From Saprospiraceae bacterium (GTDB lineage Bacteria > Bacteroidota > Bacteroidia > Chitinophagales > Saprospiraceae): a DNA stretch of 64,000 nucleotides. Below are positions 44,529 to 53,735 of the stretch, one piece after another. The stretch spans positions 868,001 to 932,000 of the forward strand of contig JADJNF010000009.1 in assembly GCA_016714445.1 (NCBI GenBank), read 5' to 3'. Each line of letters begins with the position of its first letter. Position 1 is the first letter of the stretch. Position numbers and translations under genes: made by a program. The notes beneath the pieces are model-generated. The model had not been told where the DNA came from. It did not search any database and saw nothing but the letters and a program-made list of their open reading frames with translations.

Positions 44529-44698
44529 TTACTGTTTTACAAATTTATGTGTGGAGACAACTCCTGATGAGGTCGTACATTTGATCAAATACAGTCCAGG
44601 ATTAAGTGGGGCGATGTTCATGTCTGCTGCTTAATTAAAGGTACATTAAGAGGACAGGGATGCATTTTTTCCCCGTGCTCTAGTAAAGTGATCTTTTC
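44529..44698 (-). pseudogene. Decayed T9SS C-terminal sorting domain
   Basis: Directly after the stop of the propeller lipoprotein gene, the same frame continues EKITLLEHGEKMHPCPLNVPLI; after a small frame disruption near 44630 a second frame gives AADMNIAPLNPGLYLIKC and STHKFVKQ followed by a stop at 44529. The latter is a typical end of a type A sorting domain (L.PG.Y...KFVK). There is no start codon or upstream domain of its own. Confidence 0.6.
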
Positions 44699-45946
44699 CT
44701 ACTTAGGCTTTCTAATTTTAAACCCAAATGCTTGTTTATAATTCTGCGTAAAAAACATATCTGAATTTTGGTGGTAAACTACATTGGTTGAAAATGGAGA
44801 ATCATCATAAGCCCGCTCCCGATGGATCAACTTACCGGTCAGACCATCGAGTATCATTACAGACCCGTAGCCCCAGCTGGTAAATATAAGCATATCCTCA
44901 TAATAAAGCATTTCGAATGTACAGTTGGGTGCATCTGTTTCGTTGTGCCATAAAACTTCGCCTGTACCCGCGTGGATACACATGACGTCAAATACATCAG
45001 GATTGACATAAATGAGGTCACCTACCAGCAGATGTTGGGTATTATTGAAGGAGCCAAAAGGTTTTAGTTTATCAAACGGTCGTCTCCAGTTGAGCTTTCC
45101 TGTAGGAATATCATAGCTATATATGCTCCAGTCACCTCCCATAAGGACATCATTGCCGTATATGACCGGTTGAAAATGCATGCTTGTGCTGACTTCACAA
45201 AATGAAGTCTGTTTCCACACCAATTTTTTTGTACGCAGATTTACTGCATACAGGTCTGTAGGGGAATCCTGCGGTGATTTATTTATATTGCCTCTGGAAT
45301 TTACAAAAACGATAATACTGTCTTTGCTCATTGGATCTACCCAAATAGCCGGGCCTGAAAGCTGTGGAGCCCATACACCTTCCTCCGGTACACTATATAC
45401 CGTATCCACAGCACCTGTGTTGACCTTAAAACGTAGTAAAAACGCTTCGTCCGGGTAATTAAAATTCCCTTTAGATAAGTATTTATAGGCATAATCTCCA
45501 ATAATATTCAGCGGCACCCCGTAACCACTCACAGTTTCATAATGGTTGATCTCCCATAAGATTGCTCTGGAATCAAGGTCCATGGCTATCAGACCCGGTC
45601 CGGTGTCCATCACCAATATATGGTCTTTGATTCGCATGGTACGGATATAATCTTTGACTTTACCGCTGTGGTGCCATTCCCACACTTTTTCTCCGGTATT
45701 TATGTCAAATGCATACAATATCAATCCCGGATCACCTTTATCACCCGTAGTTATATACCAATTTTTATATACCTGTACATACCTTGATACAACAATTTCT
45801 CTATATGGAGATGCAAGATTTACTTTCCATTTCAAATCAAAAATCGTATCTTTCACTACTACAGGTGGTTCTATGATCATAGGGTCAGGTGTATGGCAAC
45901 TGAATATCATTATTGCACAAATCACAAATAAGATCATTCTTGTCAT
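44699..45946 (-). CDS. PQQ-like beta-propeller lipoprotein
   Basis: A 415-residue protein. MTRMILFVICAIMIFSCHT carries a lipobox (IFSC). Propeller blades recur with the PQQ-like pattern: YAFDINTGEKVWEWHHSG, IAMDLDSRAILWEINHY, YAVNLRTKKLVWKQTS, YSYDIPTGKLNWRRPFDKL, MCIHAGTGEVLWHNETD, MILDGLTGKLIHRERAY. It is likely an outer membrane or periplasmic lipoprotein; without BamB-type genomic context no function is assigned. A degenerate T9SS tail follows its stop codon in the same frame. Confidence 0.88.
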   Translation of the reverse strand: MTRMILFVICAIMIFSCHTPDPMIIEPPVVVKDTIFDLKWKVNLASPYREIVVSRYVQVYKNWYITTGDKGDPGLILYAFDINTGEKVWEWHHSGKVKDYIRTMRIKDHILVMDTGPGLIAMDLDSRAILWEINHYETVSGYGVPLNIIGDYAYKYLSKGNFNYPDEAFLLRFKVNTGAVDTVYSVPEEGVWAPQLSGPAIWVDPMSKDSIIVFVNSRGNINKSPQDSPTDLYAVNLRTKKLVWKQTSFCEVSTSMHFQPVIYGNDVLMGGDWSIYSYDIPTGKLNWRRPFDKLKPFGSFNNTQHLLVGDLIYVNPDVFDVMCIHAGTGEVLWHNETDAPNCTFEMLYYEDMLIFTSWGYGSVMILDGLTGKLIHRERAYDDSPFSTNVVYHQNSDMFFTQNYKQAFGFKIRKPK

Positions 45947-45948
45947 AA

Positions 45949-46146
45949 TTAATTGGATTTAAAATAAGTTCCACCAATACCTCTATCAAAAATTAAAACA
46001 GTTGCTTGCCTTGTTTTACTATCATTTCTCATCTGGAAGTGATTTGAGCCCATCATGACTTGTACCGGATAGTTTGCCCCGGTTCCATTCATGGCTGATT
46101 CGGCAAGGATGATTCCATCTGATTGATTTTTAAGGTACAAATTCAT
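45949..46146 (-). CDS. 65-residue hypothetical, possible hydrolase C-terminal remnant
   Basis: A 65-codon frame with normal codon use, ending 2 bp before the ATG of the propeller lipoprotein. No signal peptide. The segment VQVMMGSNHFQMRNDSKTR resembles the C-terminal catalytic-histidine region (GSNHxxMRN) of secreted alpha/beta-hydrolases, but the rest of such an enzyme is absent and the frame is closed 8 codons upstream. It may be a true small gene or the tail of a lost one. Confidence 0.4.
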   Translation of the reverse strand: MNLYLKNQSDGIILAESAMNGTGANYPVQVMMGSNHFQMRNDSKTRQATVLIFDRGIGGTYFKSN

Positions 46147-46603
46147 CTTTCTTGTTTTACGAATTTCTATTTAGTCATGAAATTTGATATCATTTTATAT
46201 CTGACGTTGAATATTCGGTAAATATTTGCAAACTACATGAAAATATATTGTTGCACCTGTATTTTGTATAAGTCTTTAACCTAAAATTTCATTTTTCATT
46301 CATAAAAAGTCCTTTGTCTTTTCCTGCATAAGGCAACTTCAAAACAAATATAAACCTTGTTTACTATAGATGTATGTTTTATAGTTGTCATTAACATATT
46401 TAGTGAATAAGAAAATCAGTCTCTTAAGATGTGACTTTTACCAAAACTGGGTAATGTATCAAGCAAAATAATCCATCCTAACAATAAGTTCCACTTGGTT
46501 TTATACCCTTGGCTTTTACCCTTACCAACATTTATTTTTGTCTTCCGGAAGGACATTTGACCGCTTCTTTTTTCTTTTCCTAAAAATTGTGTAGGTTTGT
46601 ATC
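46147..46603. other. Intergenic region with promoter of the phosphatase gene
   Basis: 457 bp without a supported gene. The only clear signal is the -7 element TAGGTTTG at 46592-46599. Confidence 0.5.
46592..46599 (+). promoter_or_regulatory. -7 element TAGGTTTG
   Basis: Matches TAnnTTTG and ends 4 bp before the ATG of the SpoIIE-type phosphatase gene. Confidence 0.55.
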
Positions 46604-47827
46604 ATGAATCGTGAACTGGCCATTTTGGAGAAACTGGAAAAAGAACTGAGCCTTAAACAGCTTCAGATCAAATCCCTGCTTACTATTACCCAGGCTATCA
46701 ATGACAATGTGTCGGCAGATGGCTTATTTAACATGTACAAATCATTCCTTAGCTGGGAAATGGGTATAGAAAAGATGGCTTTGTTCATCATAGAAGACCA
46801 TGGATGGGAGTGTACGGCTTCGATAAATTTTAACAGGAATGAGTTTGAAGGTATAGTACCTTTATTGCTACCACATAAAAGACTTTTTACGATCAAGAAT
46901 GGCGACCACGCAAAATTGGCAGGTTTTGATATCATTATACCCGTATTCCACAAAGAACTTCCCATCGCTTATTCCATCATAGGCGGCATTAAAGAAAAAG
47001 AAGATCTTTATAATAAAATACAATTTATCACCACCATTACCAATATCATTGCGGTAGCCATAGAAAATAAACGATTGTTTAAAAAACAGATTGAACAGGA
47101 GCGATATCGCCGTGAGATGGAACTGGCCTCACAGGTGCAGCATATGCTTATCCCTGAAAAACTACCGGTGGAAGAAAAATTTGCCATGTCCAAGATTTAT
47201 AAACCGCATTTTAATATCGGTGGTGACTATCTGGACTTTATCCGTTTTGATCAGGACAGGTTTGCATTTTGTATTGCAGATATCTCCGGCAAGGGTGTAT
47301 CGGCAGCGCTTTTGATGGCTAATTTTCAGGCCATGATACAGTCTCTCATCTTTCAATACCGCGATCTGGAGACGTTCGTCTTTGCATTGAACCAATCTGT
47401 CTATAGAATTACCAAAAGTGACAGATATATCACGTTCTTTGTAGCAGAGATAGATGCAAAACAAAAAACATTGAGATACGTTAATGCAGGACATTATCCG
47501 CCAATACTCAAGATGAACGGAAATTTGATTCGATTGGACAAAGGATGTTCATTTATCGGTGCTTTTGAAAAATTGAATGATATCAAAGAAGAAAAAATTG
47601 ATTTGAAACCCGATGCGATGATCATCAGCTTTACGGATGGATTGCCGGATTTAAAAAATGTTAAGGAAGAATATTTCGGGGACCACTTTCTGGAAGAATT
47701 TGTACACCAAAACGGACACATGGATCCTGAAAGCTTCAATAATCTTTTGCTGACTGAGATTGATACCTTCAGGGGCGAAATAGATATTGCGGATGATATT
47801 GCAGTATTGACTTGTAAAATTTATTGA
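46604..47827 (+). CDS. PP2C/SpoIIE-type serine phosphatase with N-terminal GAF-like domain
   Basis: A 407-residue cytoplasmic protein. An N-terminal coiled coil and GAF-like sensor (about 1-160) lead through the linker IEQERYRREMELASQVQHMLIPEKLP into a SpoIIE/RsbU PP2C domain (about 190-407) with metal-binding GGDYLDF, ADISGKGVSAALLMA, YVNAGHYPP and a late DDIAVL. Such enzymes dephosphorylate anti-anti-sigma factors or other Ser/Thr-phosphoproteins. No STAS or anti-sigma partner lies next to it. The TM2 gene follows after 22 bp and may be co-transcribed. Confidence 0.92.
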   Translation: MNRELAILEKLEKELSLKQLQIKSLLTITQAINDNVSADGLFNMYKSFLSWEMGIEKMALFIIEDHGWECTASINFNRNEFEGIVPLLLPHKRLFTIKNGDHAKLAGFDIIIPVFHKELPIAYSIIGGIKEKEDLYNKIQFITTITNIIAVAIENKRLFKKQIEQERYRREMELASQVQHMLIPEKLPVEEKFAMSKIYKPHFNIGGDYLDFIRFDQDRFAFCIADISGKGVSAALLMANFQAMIQSLIFQYRDLETFVFALNQSVYRITKSDRYITFFVAEIDAKQKTLRYVNAGHYPPILKMNGNLIRLDKGCSFIGAFEKLNDIKEEKIDLKPDAMIISFTDGLPDLKNVKEEYFGDHFLEEFVHQNGHMDPESFNNLLLTEIDTFRGEIDIADDIAVLTCKIY

Positions 47828-47849
47828 CAGATTTTTATTTAAAAATTAA

Positions 47850-48691
47850 ATGGTACCAAAAAATAAACTTACAGCAGCCATGCTGGCCTTTTTTACCGGA
47901 TTTATAGGTGGACACAAGCTGTATCTTGGCAGGACGGGAGGATTTATTGGTTTTATGATCATGTTTATAGTTTCTTTAAATATAGGCATTCCTATATCTC
48001 TTATCGTTGGAGTGATACAAGGGATCAAACTGCTGAACATGTCTGAACAGGATTTTGACAAAAGATACAACAGAGGACTTATACAGGTCAGAAGAGGACC
48101 ACTGGAAGCAAGAAGAGATGCACAGATGGCCAGATACGAACAAATGCCTGACAAATCGACAAAACCAAATCTAAAGCAAAAACCTTCGCCTTCCACAACA
48201 CTTAGGGCCAATCCCTATAAAAACAGCGGTATAAAAAGTATAAAGATTTTGACCTGGAAGATGCCATTGCGGATTTTAAAAAAGGATTGGATATTTCACC
48301 CAATGATGTGGCACTTCATTTTAATATATCCTGCGCCTATTCGCTGACTGAAAAAAAATCAATGGCCTATCATCATCTCTCTAAAGCGGTCAGTCTTGGA
48401 CTGAAAGATGTCGAAAGAATACTCAGTCATGATGACCTTGCATATGTGCGTATTCAACCAGAATTTGAAGCATTCAGAAGCGGTGGTTTCAGGGTCAATC
48501 CTTTTTCTGCTCCGGTACATGAAGAACCCGTAATAAAGGATACACCTGAAGTCCATGCATCGACTCCGGAAGATAAAGAAATGGACGATACTCTCCTCGC
48601 TCAACTGAATAAATTATCAGAATTGAGAAAAAAAGGTATTTTGTCCGAAGATGAGTTTATCTTTGAGCGAAAGAAAGTGCTGAGACAATAA
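47850..48691 (+). CDS. TM2-domain protein with TPR-like and SHOCT-like modules (frameshifted)
   Basis: The N-terminal TM2 domain (about residues 8-70: FFTGFIGGHKLYLGRTGG, two helices) is in one frame. After ANPYKNSGI the frame changes at the 5-A run 48233-48237; one more A would give SGIKKYKDFDLEDAIADFKKGL, then TPR-like ISPNDVALHFNISCAYSLTE, and finally a C-terminal SHOCT-like helix pair (LAQLNKLSELRKKGILSEDEFIFERKKVL). The continuous homology across the break suggests one gene and a missing base. As given, the product would end at 48347. Membrane-anchored, function unknown. Confidence 0.78.
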
Positions 48692-48739
48692 AACAGCATC
48701 TTTAAAGGTTTAAACAAAACAACTAATTATAATACCTCA

Positions 48740-49399
48740 TTGGTAGCGAAAGAACTCATATCACAAACTTTATTTCCCGTACAGACCTCTGATACCGGCG
48801 AAGAAGCATTAAATCTGATGCAGGTGTACCACGTGCGCCATCTACCTATTGTCAATCATGAGCAACTTCTTGGCGTTATTTCAGAAGAAGATATACTCAT
48901 CCATGATACCCATGAGCCTATAGGTACCTACAGGCTTTCCTTCCTGCGACCCTTTTGTATAGAAAATGAGCATCTCTTTGAGGTGATGACCAAGATGGGC
49001 AGATACCAGCTTACTATGATCCCCGTGATAGATAAAGAAGAAAATTATCTGGGAGTCATCACCATGGAAGATTTATTGCAATATTTTGCTGCTCATTTTT
49101 CATTTGCTGATCCGGGAAGCATCATTGTCATAGAGTCTTCCAAAGGCAACTACTCCTTGTCAGAAATAGCCAGGATCGCAGAGTCTGACGACATCCAGAT
49201 TCTCAGCAGTTTTATCAATACTATCCCCGAGACCAGCCGCACATATATCACCTTAAAACTAAACAGACAGGATATAAATGCCTTCAAGGCCAATCTGGAG
49301 CGTTTTGGTTACGAAATATCCGCTACATTTTCCGAGTTGGAATACCATGATGGACTCAAAGACAGGTATGATGCACTGATGTCTTATCTCAATATATAA
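48740..49399 (+). CDS. CBS-domain pair protein
   Basis: A 219-residue protein. Start is TTG at 48740, chosen because VAKELISQTLFPV is the usual beginning of this family and no ATG is available. Two CBS motifs follow (VRHLPIVNHEQLLGVISEEDIL at about 31-52; LTMIPVIDKEENYLGVITMEDLLQYF at about 90-115), then an ACT-like C-terminal half (SEIARIAESDDIQILSSFI...ITLKLNRQDINAF). It probably binds an adenosine nucleotide. The next gene starts 2 bp after its stop. Confidence 0.88.
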   Translation: MVAKELISQTLFPVQTSDTGEEALNLMQVYHVRHLPIVNHEQLLGVISEEDILIHDTHEPIGTYRLSFLRPFCIENEHLFEVMTKMGRYQLTMIPVIDKEENYLGVITMEDLLQYFAAHFSFADPGSIIVIESSKGNYSLSEIARIAESDDIQILSSFINTIPETSRTYITLKLNRQDINAFKANLERFGYEISATFSELEYHDGLKDRYDALMSYLNI

Positions 49400-49401
49400 T
49401 T

Positions 49402-50847
49402 TTGATCCGGTTGTTATGGTTGACTGCATATAAAGGTAACGTACACGGAAAGATCAGATCTTTTTTACTATTTTTTTTATTGATAGGATTTACTGTGATG
49501 GTCCATGGCCAGGACGACTTTGTAATCATCGACAGCATCAATATCGTGGGCCTGAAAATAACCCAAAGAAATGTCATTCTTAAAGAGATCGACTTCACAT
49601 CCGGCGATACTATAGGTCTCAAAGAGTTGGCCAAAAGGATGTCTTCCAATGAAAAAAGACTGCAAAGTATAGGTCTTTTTACAGTAGCAAAAATCAACGT
49701 TAAAAATTGGAATACTGATCTTTCCATTTGTGATTTAGAAATAAAAGTACAGGAAAACTGGTATATATATCCATACATCATTTTTGAACTGGCAGATAGA
49801 AACTTCAATGTATGGCGCAAAGAACAAAACTATTCTTTTGATCGGGTAAATTATGGTGTTGCCCTCAACCACATCAACCTTACCGGAAATAAGGATAAAT
49901 TAAAATTGAAATTTCAGCGTGGATATACCAGAAAATACGAAATTGCCTATGATTTTCCTTATCTGAAAAAAAGGTGGGGACTTTCTGCCAATGTACTTTA
50001 TGCTGAAAACAGGGAAATTGCCTACAAAACATTCAATAATAAACCACAGTTTTACCAAAGCCCTGATGAAAAAAAACTGTTTTTTCAGCACAGAGCAAGT
50101 ATCAGTCTACTCAACAGAACAAGTGCCCTACTCCATCAATCGCTTAGATTTGAATTTATTTCAGCCAAAATAGATACTATCATTAGCACTCAGCTTAACC
50201 CATCTTTTTTTGGCAACAATACATCATCCTTACAGTATTTTTTAGTGGATTATTACTTACGTTTTGACAATACAGTATATCCGCTTTATCCCATGGCTGG
50301 ATATAGAGTTGAGTTTAATGCACGTAAAGAAGGACTGGGTTTGCTCAGTGATACAGACAATGCCTGGCTCTCTTTCAGCACAGAATTGCATTCTCCTTTA
50401 TTAAAATGGCTTATTCTTAGTAACAGGTTAAAATTCAAAATCAATCTTCAGGATAATAATCTACCCTATTTTCTAAATAATGCCATTGGTTATAAATCAG
50501 ACAATATCACCGGATATCAATTATACGTACTGGATGGCAGAAATTTTATATTGTTAAATAATGCACTCAGATTCAGACTTATAGATAAAGATATAATAAT
50601 CAATAAATATATGCCAAAACAGTTTAGGGAGATGAATACCAAACTATTTCTCAGACTTAGCTTTGATTACGGATACGCACGTGATCCACTATCAGGTTCA
50701 GAAAATCCATATTCCAACAGAAACGAATATGGTTATGGTCCTGGTCTGGATTTGATTTTATACAATAATTTTACCTTATCGTTTGAATACGGAATTACCC
50801 GTTTTAATGAAAAAGGATTTTTTATCGAAAGTGGTTTTAATTTTTAA
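49402..50847 (+). CDS. POTRA-containing outer membrane beta-barrel protein
   Basis: A 481-residue protein starting at a TTG (49402 or a nearby in-frame TTG; the exact start is uncertain). After a signal peptide (FLLFFLLIGFTVMVHGQ) comes one POTRA-like domain (INIVGLKITQRNVILKEIDF...LFTVAKINVK) and a C-terminal region of alternating amphipathic strands ending in aromatic FFIESGFNF, as expected for Omp85-like barrels. With only one POTRA it is not BamA itself; a translocation or assembly role is inferred. Coupled to the CBS gene. Confidence 0.85.
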   Translation: MIRLLWLTAYKGNVHGKIRSFLLFFLLIGFTVMVHGQDDFVIIDSINIVGLKITQRNVILKEIDFTSGDTIGLKELAKRMSSNEKRLQSIGLFTVAKINVKNWNTDLSICDLEIKVQENWYIYPYIIFELADRNFNVWRKEQNYSFDRVNYGVALNHINLTGNKDKLKLKFQRGYTRKYEIAYDFPYLKKRWGLSANVLYAENREIAYKTFNNKPQFYQSPDEKKLFFQHRASISLLNRTSALLHQSLRFEFISAKIDTIISTQLNPSFFGNNTSSLQYFLVDYYLRFDNTVYPLYPMAGYRVEFNARKEGLGLLSDTDNAWLSFSTELHSPLLKWLILSNRLKFKINLQDNNLPYFLNNAIGYKSDNITGYQLYVLDGRNFILLNNALRFRLIDKDIIINKYMPKQFREMNTKLFLRLSFDYGYARDPLSGSENPYSNRNEYGYGPGLDLILYNNFTLSFEYGITRFNEKGFFIESGFNF

Positions 50848-50883
50848 AATATAAGGTATTGTTACAAGTCAGAAATAAAGAAA

Positions 50884-50977
50884 TGCCAATAAGATTCAAA
50901 CTTACTTAGAATCACAAAGAAATGATTAACCACTGTTTGAAATTAGTGATTCTTTGTGTTTTTGTGCCTATGTGGCA
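50884..50977 (-). repeat. 94-bp palindromic intergenic repeat, copy 2 (inverted)
   Basis: Reverse complement of the element at 38068-38161, with the same length, TGCCA/TGGCA termini and inner CACAAAGAA/TTCTTTGTG arms. It lies in a 302-bp gap between the barrel protein and DUF6029 genes, which otherwise shows nothing apart from a low-complexity T-run near 51095. Confidence 0.8.
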
Positions 50978-51149
50978 AAATTATACTTTTCCCAGCGACT
51001 CAAATATTTTTTGGTTTTTATGTTAATGTTGATAAAATACTAAATCATTTTTACAATCCGTTTAGAAAATATACCCGAATATAACTGATAGCAAAGTTTT
51101 TTTTATCTTGTCACAGTTTTTATATTTGTACACAGAACGCCATCAAAAT

Positions 51150-52784
51150 ATGCGAAATATTATCTTCATATATCTTATTTTTCACTCTTGTACGATTTTT
51201 GGTCAGGAAAAAGGGGTGTTTTCAGGTGCATTTGAAACCAATGCCAATGTATTCATTCGTGATTCGTCTATCAATACCCCCAATACCCCGCAATATGACA
51301 GACAATTTTTTGGCGGAGAAGCATGGCTGAATATTAACTACGCTATTCAGGGATTTAAAATAGGAGCAAGATTTGATATGTTTAATAATTCCAATCTTCG
51401 CATACCGACGGACTCTTACTCGGGTATCGGCATCGGACGCTGGTTTGTGCAGAAGTCCATTGACAAACTGGAGTTAAGTGCCGGATATTTATATGATCAG
51501 ATTGGTTCAGGATTGATATTCAGGGCCTTTGAAACCAGACCTTTATTTATAGACAATGCACTATACGGTGCGAGAGTCAAATATAATCTTTCTGAAAACT
51601 GGCATATCATGGGATTTGCCGGCAAGCAGAAGAATGCGTTTGATACATACACAGGAAATATAAAAGGTTTAAGGAGTGAAGGATTTATAAGTCTTGGGAG
51701 TGAAGATACACCACTTACGCTCGCGCCGGGCATTGGATTTGTCAACAGAACCATTTCTGATGAAAACATGGCCGGAGTGGTCGATGCGCTGCGAACGTAT
51801 CTCGATGAAGACAGATTTTCTCCAAAACACAATACGTATTTATCCACCATATACAATACCCTTACCTACCGGGGATTAAGTTTGTATACTGAAGTGGCGC
51901 TCAAATCCAAAGATATTTTTTACAATCCATTTGCTGTAAAAGCTGAAATAGTCGGCAGCACCACTGGCAAACTCGAACAAAAAAGTGGTTCGGTGTTGTA
52001 TGGTAGTTTGTCCTATGCCAAAGGCAATTTGGGAGTCACTGCAGAAGCAAAAAGAACAAAAAACTTTAATTTCCGTATCGATCCAAACCAAAGATTACTA
52101 CGTGGTCTGGTCAATTACTTAACCCCGCTCAATAGACAGAATACTTACCGTCTTACTGCAAGATACAGTCCTGCTGCTCAGGACATTTCCGAAATGGCCT
52201 ACGCAGTGGATGTTCGCTATAAATTCAGTAAAGCGTGGAGTATAGGCGTAAATTATTCAGACATCACCACACTGGAAGGTGACCGATTATTTCAGGAGTT
52301 GTTTACTGAAGTGATCTATAAGTACAAAAGGAAATGGCAGTTGACGGGTGGTATTCAGTTTCTGACCTACAATCAGGAAATGTATGAAATGAAATCTGAA
52401 GTTCCGCTGGTCAAAACGATCACACCATATATAGATTTTCAGTACAGATTTACAACTACCAAAGCACTAAGAACGGAGTTCCAGTACATGCAAACCAAAC
52501 AGGATTATGGCAGTTGGTTGTTTGGTCTGGCAGAGTTTAGTATAGCGCCAAAATGGAGTTTTGAAGCATCAGGCATGTATAATATCAAACCTAAAAAAGC
52601 AAATTCAAAAGGGGATATAGAAAAAACATTATATCCGACACTGGGAGTAGTATTTTTTAATGATGCTCAACGATACAGCCTGAGATATGTTAAACAAGTG
52701 GAAGGTGTAATATGCAGCGGTGGGATATGCCGGCTTGAACCTGCTTTTAGTGGTTTCAGATTTGCCATGAATACCACGTTTTGA
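51150..52784 (+). CDS. DUF6029 outer membrane-associated protein
   Basis: A 544-residue protein from the ATG at 51150 (an in-frame TTG at 51108 is less likely). Signal peptide FIYLIFHSCTIFGQ. The body alternates short amphipathic strands with aromatic ends (e.g. GARFDMFNNSNLRIP, LELSAGYLYDQIGSGLIFRAFETRP), typical of a large beta-barrel, and matches the DUF6029 family of Bacteroidota. It is followed after 19 bp by an Omp28-type gene, a conserved pairing. Function unknown. Confidence 0.82.
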   Translation: MRNIIFIYLIFHSCTIFGQEKGVFSGAFETNANVFIRDSSINTPNTPQYDRQFFGGEAWLNINYAIQGFKIGARFDMFNNSNLRIPTDSYSGIGIGRWFVQKSIDKLELSAGYLYDQIGSGLIFRAFETRPLFIDNALYGARVKYNLSENWHIMGFAGKQKNAFDTYTGNIKGLRSEGFISLGSEDTPLTLAPGIGFVNRTISDENMAGVVDALRTYLDEDRFSPKHNTYLSTIYNTLTYRGLSLYTEVALKSKDIFYNPFAVKAEIVGSTTGKLEQKSGSVLYGSLSYAKGNLGVTAEAKRTKNFNFRIDPNQRLLRGLVNYLTPLNRQNTYRLTARYSPAAQDISEMAYAVDVRYKFSKAWSIGVNYSDITTLEGDRLFQELFTEVIYKYKRKWQLTGGIQFLTYNQEMYEMKSEVPLVKTITPYIDFQYRFTTTKALRTEFQYMQTKQDYGSWLFGLAEFSIAPKWSFEASGMYNIKPKKANSKGDIEKTLYPTLGVVFFNDAQRYSLRYVKQVEGVICSGGICRLEPAFSGFRFAMNTTF

Positions 52785-52803
52785 TAATATAAATATATTG
52801 AAC

Positions 52804-53637
52804 ATGAGATTAGTATTGATCAGATTTTTGTTGGTTTTTCCTTTGATTATCCTTTTGTCCTGCGAAGAAATTCCAATAGTCATTGCAGACCCTGTCATAC
52901 CGGATTCAGAAAAAGTGGTGCTTATTGAAGAGCTTACCGGAGCGAGTTGTCCCAATTGTCCGAAAGGAAGTGCGGCCATTGAAAATATATTGACCAAATT
53001 TCCGGGACGGGTAGCTGTGGTAGGAATACATGGAGACTTTTTGTCCAATCCTACGGCCAAAAGCAAATATGATTTTAGAAATCCGAAAGCCAAAAGTCTG
53101 GAAAACTGGTTTCAACCCTGGTTTGGAAAACCGTCTGCATCGATCAACCGGGTGAAGGATGAAAACGATATGATCATGATTGACATTCCTGAATTGTGGC
53201 AGGCAGCAGTTGAAAATGAATTGCTCAAACCACATCAGATGAACCTACTTTTGGATACAAAATTTAATGCTGTCACCAGAAAACTGGATCTCGAGATTGC
53301 TGCTATCCCATTGACTGATCTGGCCGGAAGTTACAATATCAGCATCTTTCTCACAGAATCAGACATCATTGATGCGCAATCCAATGGAGCTGTGATCATC
53401 GATGCGTACAACCATAAACATGTGCTCAGAGATATGATGACAAAATTTGATGGAGATAATTTTGGCTCCGATTTAAAAAAAGATGACATCATCAAAAAAA
53501 ACTATACTTATACCTTGCCTATTGAGCCAACGGGACTTTGGAATCCTGCAAAAATGGAAGTGGTGGTAATGATCAGTAGAGCTACGCCAACGGATGTTTC
53601 GGTGGTACAGGCGGCTTATAAGAAGGTGGTGAATTAA
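52804..53637 (+). CDS. Omp28-related outer membrane lipoprotein (thioredoxin-like)
   Basis: A 277-residue protein from the ATG at 52804. The N-terminus (LLVFPLIILLSCEE) has a lipobox cysteine. The first domain is thioredoxin-like with the motif GASCPNCPKGSA (CxxC) and AVVGIHGDFLSNP; the second half is a beta domain, as in Omp28 of Porphyromonas. It is predicted to be surface-exposed or periplasmic and may act in thiol exchange; adhesin activity is reported for some relatives. Co-transcribed with the DUF6029 gene. Confidence 0.87.
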   Translation: MRLVLIRFLLVFPLIILLSCEEIPIVIADPVIPDSEKVVLIEELTGASCPNCPKGSAAIENILTKFPGRVAVVGIHGDFLSNPTAKSKYDFRNPKAKSLENWFQPWFGKPSASINRVKDENDMIMIDIPELWQAAVENELLKPHQMNLLLDTKFNAVTRKLDLEIAAIPLTDLAGSYNISIFLTESDIIDAQSNGAVIIDAYNHKHVLRDMMTKFDGDNFGSDLKKDDIIKKNYTYTLPIEPTGLWNPAKMEVVVMISRATPTDVSVVQAAYKKVVN

Positions 53638-53735
53638 GCAAAGGAAGATAAGTGATATTGATACAAAACATAATTACAAATCGCAATAGGTCAGCAACGA
53701 TGATCTTTTTATCACAAGAAATGCTTATTACCTCA

